Assembly: GCA_038373865.1 (NCBI GenBank)
Contig: JAXGGA010004516.1
Coordinates: 1-64,000 of the forward strand
Direction of reading: 5' to 3'
Length of the DNA stretch: 64,000 nucleotides
Source: Uloborus plumipes
Lineage: Eukaryota; Arthropoda; Arachnida; Araneae; Uloboridae
Shown here in pieces: positions 57,540 through 64,000 of the stretch. The translations under genes were made by a program, and so were the position numbers. The notes beneath the pieces were generated by a model. That model searched no databases. It was not told the DNA's origin and was given only the letters and a program-made list of their open reading frames with translations. Position 1 is the first letter of the stretch. Every line of letters begins with the position of its first letter.

Positions 57540-57830
57540 CATCTTTATTAGGCTGTAATCAGCAAATGAAATTTCATTTTTATTCGTCCATATTTCCAGC
57601 CCTACGAGTCATTTCGCGAAACATTAATTAAGCTTTCTAATTAAACTACGTATTTTTCTAATGCACAAGTTCCAGTTAAGGTCACGGTTAATGAATATTT
57701 TGCTATCAACAATCGAGACTGCGAGCAATTACCAGCGCCATTTCCATTTAAAGAGCATATCCGAGAACGAATTAAAAAGACGCTATTCGATCCTATCTTC
57801 CTTTGAGTTGGAGAAATAGCGACTGTTCTA
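57540..57830. other. Possible conserved non-coding element
   Basis: A block of balanced composition, unlike its AT-rich surroundings, with homeodomain-type ATTA sites (ACATTAATTAAGC, TCTAATTAAAC) and phrases such as CAATTACCAGCGCCATTTCC. One frame is open for about 45 codons (VPVKVTVNEYFAINNRDCEQ, LPAPFPFKEHIRERIKK, stop near 57805) but lacks a good acceptor and matches no family I recognise. Enhancer-like sequence or a relic exon are both possible. Confidence 0.3.
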
Positions 57831-59031
57831 AATGGAACTTAATGATTTCGATTTTCGCAGCATTGAAACATAAAACTGTAAGACTTGTTAACTCGCTTAG
57901 AATACGGAAAATTATATATGACATAATTATCTAACGTTGTTTCTTCTTGGTGAAGTTGTTAAGAATTTTCAATTTATTAATTGTTTTATACGGAAAAATA
58001 TATTTGACATAAGGTTATGAAATTGTTTCTTGATTAACGTTAGTAAGATTTTTTAATTTATTAATTATTTAATCGTTATTATTGAATTTTAATAAACGCA
58101 CACACACACACACACACATTTATCGCAATTTGTCACTGCGAAAAAAATGAATTCGAGGTGTCGAAATTAAATTTCTTTCTTTCTTTTTTCCGGAAATGCG
58201 AAAGGCCACGGATAATCCGCACGGCGGACAATCGAGAGTTTACTATACTACGGTTGCAATTTTTATCAGAAAAAAATGAACTCTTGTGCGTGAAGAAGAA
58301 TACATAAAACAGCAAATGACACACAATTTCTGAGTTTTAAGAGGATGAATTATCGATGCACAACATTAAGGGAAAATTCGTTCTTTAACGTGTAAACATA
58401 TTTTTGCACTTTGACATTTCAGTTTCTTTTGCTAGATGTGTTCAAGTTTTCTTTAAAAAGTCTTTTCAGGCATTTTTTGAAAATATTTTATTGCGAAAAA
58501 AAAAACGTTTATTCTGTCATATTTTTTTTTTATCTTAGCGAATTTTTTTTTATCATAAAAGTATAAAACACCGGATGACATTTTTTTCTCTTATTAGAAA
58601 CTGGCGTTCTTACTAACAAATGATAATTATTAGTTCTGAAAAGTTAATTTAAAAGGTTCTATTGATCGTAATTGCTCTTGATTTAAATGTAAACATGATT
58701 TTCTATTTTACTTTTTTTTAGCTAGAAAATAATGCGAAACGCTTTATATATCATGCAAACAGAAGAAAAGTAATTTGCTTGCAATTTTGTAAACAGGTTT
58801 TTTCTTTTTCTTTTTTTTTTTTCTTTTTTTTGAGATTTTGTTCTTCAGAATAAATTTCAGCTTTAATTCCGCAGCTGAATGTCAACTGCTAAAAGAGTCA
58901 GTAGTTCGTTAAGTTAGTTGGACTCTAATTATTTAGATCATTTAACGTTAAATAACTTTTCTATACAGCGTGTGTCTACATTTAACCTACAAGAACTTTA
59001 TTTTCACAACCCTTTTTGCTAGATGCATACT
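57831..59031. other. AT-rich sequence, nothing recognised
   Basis: Contains a (CA)n run near 58098-58120 and several homopolymer runs. An acceptor-like TTTTTTTAG at about 58720 precedes an open stretch that does not continue the AFF protein. No gene was identified. Confidence 0.5.
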
Positions 59032-59033
59032 TA

Positions 59034-59294
59034 CAATTGCAGGGGCAAGTGATAAAGGTGATATGTGACAATTTTTTTTTCATTTCTAGAAAAAGCTTTC
59101 AAAAAAAAAAAAAGTTGCGTTATTTTTTTTAATAGATTTTTCTCAACGGGCAAAACGGGGTCATATTCTTAGTTACCAATCATTTCTGCGAGTAAGGGGA
59201 CATGATACGGATGAACTTATCTCCTTCATCCATGGTGAAAAGTAAGCTCAAAAAATTGTCACATATCACCTTTATCCACTTGCCCCTTCAATTG
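59034..59294. mobile_element. TA-flanked palindromic MITE, 261 bp
   Basis: The ends CAATTGCAGGGGCAAGTG and CACTTGCCCCTTCAATTG pair, continuing into GGTGATATGTGACAATTTTT and its inverse. TA lies on both sides (59032-59033 and 59295-59296). It is non-coding, probably a Tc1/mariner-group MITE. Confidence 0.82.
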
Positions 59295-59296
59295 TA

Positions 59297-62229
59297 AAAG
59301 ATTGTCAAAATTAGATGCTGAGTCAAGATATGAAAAGGACGAAAAGAAAAGAAAAACGAAATCTTAATTTTTAGACTACCCCTATGACATCATTATTATC
59401 TTTAGGGAAATATTCTTCATTTAAAAATAATACCAGTGCAAACAAATGCACAACTCTAATTTCAAACTCTTTCTAAATTAGAATATCGCCAAAAAATGTA
59501 ACTGACCACTAGTGGTAAGTGGTGCACGTTACAAAACGCTGCGTTTCATAATCTTGGCTAACACTGGTCGTAGTCGTGTTAAATGCTTAGTGTTAGAATT
59601 GTTTTTCATGCTTGTAATTCTTTTAATTGCAATGAAAATGGCTTGAGAACAGTATAAAAATTTAGATTTTGTATTTTTTCGGTGTTTTTATTTATTTATT
59701 TCGCTTCAAACTTTTACTATCTGACTCTACACCTTATTTTGAGCATTTTGATGGTCTGTAATAGAGCACTGCGTTCTAGTAGTTTTCTTAACCCTTAAGC
59801 GTTTGCCAACGGTGACTGCTACGAATTGACCTCTTGTTTGCCGTACGGTTCGGCATCGATTTTCAGATTCTTTCGTTTCCGAATGTCGGAAATGTAACCT
59901 CAAATTCACAGACGTGGAGAAATTTCGCATAATCACAGGTGGAGAATTTCGCAATTGTAAACATTCATACGCTGCAGATGTACTTGAAAGCAATATTCAG
60001 GTTTGACCAAATTGTAAAAAAAAATTGTAAAGCATGAAACGAAAAAAAATGAAAATTCTTTATTCTTTCTGTAAATGGTACTTACTAGCAATATGCCTTT
60101 TGGAGCATTTCTGTAAATAATGACGCTAAGGTTATGGTGAATGGCGCGGTAAACGGCTTTACGAATGGCCACTAGCATAAGCCCGTCTTTCTTTTGGCTC
60201 CAATCCCAAATTGAATCCGCCGATGGCTAAAATTAAAATAATTTGACTTTAAGGGACCCCAAAAAGGGTTCGGTTAAGGGCCTCCCGATATCTTAATCGG
60301 ACCCAGATGGTGAGCATTTTTACATTGCTAGGCAAAAAAGTAAGAACTAAATACTGTGTAGTGATCTTTTATTTTGCTACAGTTTTCAGAATTAAATGTG
60401 AATTGATACAATAAGATTTAGAATTACAAAATAAGCTTTCGTAGAAGAAGAAAAAATAAGGAATCACAGAAAAGATAAATGCAAAAAAAAAAAAAAAAAA
60501 AAGTTGGAAAGAAAAACGTAATAAAATTCATGTTGAGAAAACTGATCGATATGGTAAAATTGAAAAACTTGCTTCTTGAACTTCTTTAGTCAATTTCAAA
60601 ACTTTACAAACTTTTATCGCACAAAAAATAAATAAACGCCCTATTTTTGAGAAAACAGCTAGTTTGCCAGAAACTTTTCGTTTATTATTTCTGAAAAACA
60701 AGATAAACTGCAGCGTAGTTTTTTCTCACTCACTCAGTGTCGTAAAATAAATAGTCATGTTTAATGGAGTAAAAACTTCTTTGAAAAGAGTCCATTAAGA
60801 CATCAAAAAAGTTGGTCATAAATTCGATATTAAATACGGGTATGCTTAGTTTATACAGTATGCAGCCATTTGATTTTTCACATCAATACCTCAGTATCCC
60901 ATGATAGATTTTCTTTTCTAAGAGAGCGTTCTTTTTTTTTTTTTAATGCGAAGTATGGAATATTTTATACTTTTCCAAATAGATGGGGCATTAAGAAAAA
61001 AAACTTATTTAATCAGACATACGAGCAATTTATGTCGGAAAAAAAGCGTGCAATTGAGGGTGTTTTTTTTCCTTTACTTGCCTATTTTGTCTTTTCCTGT
61101 TATTATTGAGCGCTAAATGAGCTGCTAAACGAAACGAATTCAAAGCGGTTCTCCCTGGGGAAGAGTGTAAGTTCAAAATGGGCCAAAATGCTCCAAACAA
61201 TGCAGACATATGAATGATGGTTTTTAATATTTTCCCACTGTTAAGTTTTTTGCATACAATATATATATATATATATATAAATTCCGTCACAATTCTTAAT
61301 TTAAATGACCTTAAAAGTAGTTCTTCAGAAAACTTTTTCTCCGAGCGTTTTTAAAGTTATCATTGAAGTATTTTGAATATTTTTATCATTTTCTAGTTCG
61401 GATTAAAACTTGAAGAAACACAATAAATCTTACAAACGTCTCTGAATAAAGTGTGATAAAATTTTCTCCTCAAGCTTTCGAGGAATGATTTTGCAATTAT
61501 CCTTCGCACATCTTCTGATATAATTTATCATTATTTAAACTCAAAGTGCCATTTTCAAACTAAAACTTTTTTTCTCTAGAATTTAGACAAAAGCTTTAAA
61601 ATCATTCTCCATAAAATGTGCTTGTGGTATTTCAAAAGTATTCTCGCTCGCCAAGTGGTGAAAGTAATTCGATATGAAAGAAAAAACAGCTGCCACAAAA
61701 TTAAACAGACATTCATCTTAGCTTCAAAAAAAAAGTTAAAAACCGATAATTTATTTTTATTTTATTTTAAGCAATGAACGGATTTTTTCTTAAAACTTCA
61801 GCTTTCTTAGAACACGCAGCAAACGCTTAAGTTTAGCCAACCGTGTAAAAACAGTTCCTCTGAAAATGGGGATTCAAGTCGTTGAAAATTCAAGTGCCTC
61901 TAAAAAAAGTGTTGGAAGATTAAATTACTTTTCCCAATTTTTTGCATTCAAGATAATCGAATTTAATTTTCTCTAGTTTGAAAGTGGATTTTGAGTATGT
62001 ATAAAATAATGATGTTTTTTTTTTTTCTTTATGTAAGTTTTAAGGATTTTCTGAACTATTAATTACAAACTTGCAACTAAGCTTTTTCTAGGATCATCGA
62101 ATCACAGATTTAATTTTTGGCAATGAAATATATTACTAGAACTTAAGCTGTAAACGTAGTTTAATATTGCCTTGAAGAAACAGCCACGTAAAAATTGGGT
62201 AAAATGAGAAACAACGTTTAAAAGCAAAT
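59297..62229. other. AT-rich sequence with repeat fragments
   Basis: Holds the diverged copy (60195-60310) of the repeat at 1-185, an A-run near 60485 and an (AT)n tract at 61259-61279. Reading frames at 59727-59993 and 59933-60178 on the minus strand are short and have no recognisable motif. Confidence 0.45.
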
Positions 62230-62268
62230 AAGATTAAGAGAATTAAAAATTTTAAAAGGGGTAAACAT

Positions 62269-62297
62269 GTTTCGGAGGCAACAGCCACCTTCTTCAG
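62269..62297 (-). ncRNA. Hammerhead-like core downstream of Penelope-like fragment
   Basis: On the minus strand CTGAAGA (62297-62291) is followed by GGTGGC-TGTT-GCCTCC, which can form stem II with one mismatch, and then by GAAAC (62273-62269). The canonical box is CTGATGA, so one core base differs, which would weaken or abolish cleavage. Confidence 0.4.
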
Positions 62298-62443
62298 TGC
62301 CCAGCCAGCAAATGGAATGAAACAAGGTACTGGGAGAGTTTAAGTACGAAACAGGAAAGAAGATGGACCAATCAGATATGATCATGTGCTGAGGTAGTAC
62401 TTGACGTATCGAAATATGTAAATTTGAGCCAATCGATTAAGAT

Positions 62444-62680
62444 TTAAGAGAGATGCGGAACAGCAAAAAATTCATTATAGAGATTATTTAAATTTTTGTG
62501 AACATAAAAGGCTTCGAGAAAATCTAATTCACCTACAGTAGTAGGTCTGCAAATGATTTTGGCTTCCGAAAAAACAAAATTAAGCCCTGTGTCCCAACAA
62601 TGTTTGGCAATAGAAGATTTGCTGAGTTCCTGTTTAAAAAAAAACGTAAAAACGTAAAAATTGCTTTCAATTAGATAGAA
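62444..62680 (-). pseudogene. Penelope-like nuclease C-terminal fragment
   Basis: The frame contains SKSSIAKHCWDTGLNFVFSE, then AKIICRPTTVGELDFLEAFY and VHKN.NNLYNEFFAVPHLS. The order AxHCWDTGHxxxF ... A(K)II ... LEAFY(I/V)xKN is typical of the region following the GIY-YIG core in Penelope-type polyproteins. RT is absent. The residues upstream in the same frame are low complexity. Confidence 0.6.
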
Positions 62681-63108
62681 ACCCGAGTAGATTTGATTTA
62701 ATTTTGAAAACGAAACCAAGAGTAGTGTATATGGGTCCTTCTAAAAAAACCGTTCAATGTCATCTCAAAATTATTCAACGTCATCTAAAAAGAAGATTAA
62801 ATTCACAATTAAATAATGACAATGCAATCATCTTTGCCAACTTTTATCAAAAAATTATAGGAAAAACAGAAGGGATATTTTGCCATAATTATAACTAAAA
62901 TTATTTTATTAAGTTTCCATCATTACGTTATGGTAATGATCATCACTGGGATATGGTAATGACAGACAGAAAACACGGTAATACTGTCCATCCGTAAAAA
63001 CCGCGCTTAGCACTCGCGAACCATTCCACTTAAAAAGGAGGTGATGGGTTGTGAGTTGGAACTTTCTGAAGTTTTCAATTTAAAACTTGCATTTGCTCTC
63101 CTTTTGAC

Positions 63109-63957
63109 CAGGGTGTCAAGGATTTAAATCAATTGATTTAAATCAGTGATTTAAATCGCGATTTAAATCAATTGATTTTTTTAAAAAAATCATTGATTTA
63201 AATCACTTTTTATTTTAATCCTTAAAAAATTCTCTTGGACAATCCCAATTTCATTATTTTTACCATTTTTTTTAGAGCTTTGATTTCCATCTAACAAATG
63301 GAAAAGTAATCCTACTCATCCCCTCCACAGATGCTGGAAGGTTGCAGTCCAAATAATATGTATGCACAAATAGTGCTATTTGTTGTCTAATATGTGAAAC
63401 AAAGAAAATACATGCAGGTGCAGGGCAGGTGTTGTAAAGAGTGAATTGAGGGGGGAGGGACAAGCTAGAATGTGTGTGATATACTTTCAGTGAAAAAAAA
63501 AAAAAAAAACAAAAACAACCAAACAGAAGATGAATTTTCTATGCCTTGCATTAGCAACTGGGGGGAGGGGCAGTCTTTATTAGTGGCTGAAATGGAACAT
63601 ATTCCAGCTTTACAAAACAAAAGAAAATTAAGAGGGGGGGGACTGAATGAAGTGAGGATTGGGTTGAGCTTCCTGCCCCATTTGATTTTTATCCTAGCTA
63701 GTAGCCAGGATTATTTTCAGATTGGCTCTGAATACTTTTTTCTGGGTTTCTTACTGGTGAAACTTTACTTCAAAGGTGTTTTTGTATTTTTAAAAACTTA
63801 AAGGTCAGTTGTTCACAAATAAAAATTAATTAATAACTGAAGTTTCTAGTTTTTTTTAAATCAAAAAAATCCGATTTAAATCAAAAAAATCTGATTTAAA
63901 TAAAAAAAATCCGATTTTTTTGATTAAAAAAAAAATCATTGATTTTTTTACACCCTG
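63109..63957. mobile_element. hAT MITE with GATTTAAATC-rich ends, 849 bp
   Basis: The ends CAGGGTGTCAAGGATTTAAATC and ATTTTTTTACACCCTG are inverted at CAGGGTGT/ACACCCTG. A perfect 8-bp duplication CTTTTGAC flanks the element (63101-63108 and 63958-63965). Both subterminal regions are rich in GATTTAAATC and AAAAATC(C/T)GATTT units. No transposase is present. The frame at 63472-63801 shows no recognisable domain. Confidence 0.87.
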
Positions 63958-64000
63958 CTTTTGACACATTCGACTAAACTATGTATTTGAAATTAGCATC

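Larger units (their letters stand above)
62230..62719 (-). mobile_element. Second Penelope-like element fragment
   Basis: On the minus strand the segment holds an endonuclease-type peptide (62444-62680) followed downstream by a hammerhead-like core (62269-62297), the same order as in the fragment at 39560-40124. Boundaries and target duplication were not determined. Confidence 0.6.

Noticed and set aside
58722..58800. Possible continuation of the AFF C-terminal domain after TTTTTTTAG
   Set aside because: The open frame (LENNAKRFIYHANRRK) does not resemble the expected domain sequence after KHQADKE, and the donor is poor.
63472..63801. A 109-codon frame near the window end
   Set aside because: It lies entirely within a hAT MITE, begins in an A-run and has no recognisable domain.

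Overview
This is an intron-rich, AT-rich animal genomic window packed with transposable elements and holding one recognisable host gene. The TE mix (Tc1, mariner, hAT and TTAA-type DNA elements, copia, Penelope-like elements with GIY-YIG domains, tRNA-derived SINEs) and the gene structure suggest an arthropod, probably a chelicerate such as a spider. That assignment is inference. There are no operons, functional tRNA genes, rRNA genes or CRISPR arrays.

Host gene: ten exons on the + strand between 12283 and 48816 join in one continuous frame (2361 nt, 787 codons) and encode most of an AF4/FMR2 (AFF) family protein, the family of Drosophila lilliputian and vertebrate AFF1-4, scaffolds of the super elongation complex. 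Three signatures in the expected order support this: the N-terminal block (PVFSKPKK / MARRIKTMLGDY), the INLSLLDRVP block, and the start of the C-terminal homology domain (YYLNEAKKLKHQAD). The far N-terminus is uncertain and the rest of the C-terminal domain lies beyond 48816, probably outside the window.

Layout: 1-12250 is upstream or first-intron sequence with a 3.4-kb hAT-like element (3191-6621), a frameshifted Tc1 element (6902-8302) and a hAT MITE (9312-10063). The 13.7-kb intron 12343-26041 carries a possible 11-kb TTAA-flanked element with a recent copia insertion (19146-22769) that lacks the reverse-transcriptase core. The intron 26676-29288 holds a 1.34-kb foldback element. The 7.3-kb intron 36564-43820 holds a hAT MITE, a near-intact Tc1, a SINE within a SINE, a Penelope-like fragment and a mariner. 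The intron 43958-48752 holds a Tc1 relic cut by a 347-bp repeat unit that is also present 1.2 kb downstream. Downstream of 48816 are an inverted-repeat element (49009-51032), a 5.47-kb foldback-like element (51668-57136) whose arms are arrays of a 16-17 bp unit and which contains further nested elements, a possible conserved non-coding block (57540-57830), and at the end a second Penelope-like fragment and a hAT MITE.

Target-site duplications are readable for most elements, so the order of insertion can often be reconstructed. Positions and repeat comparisons were made by eye.
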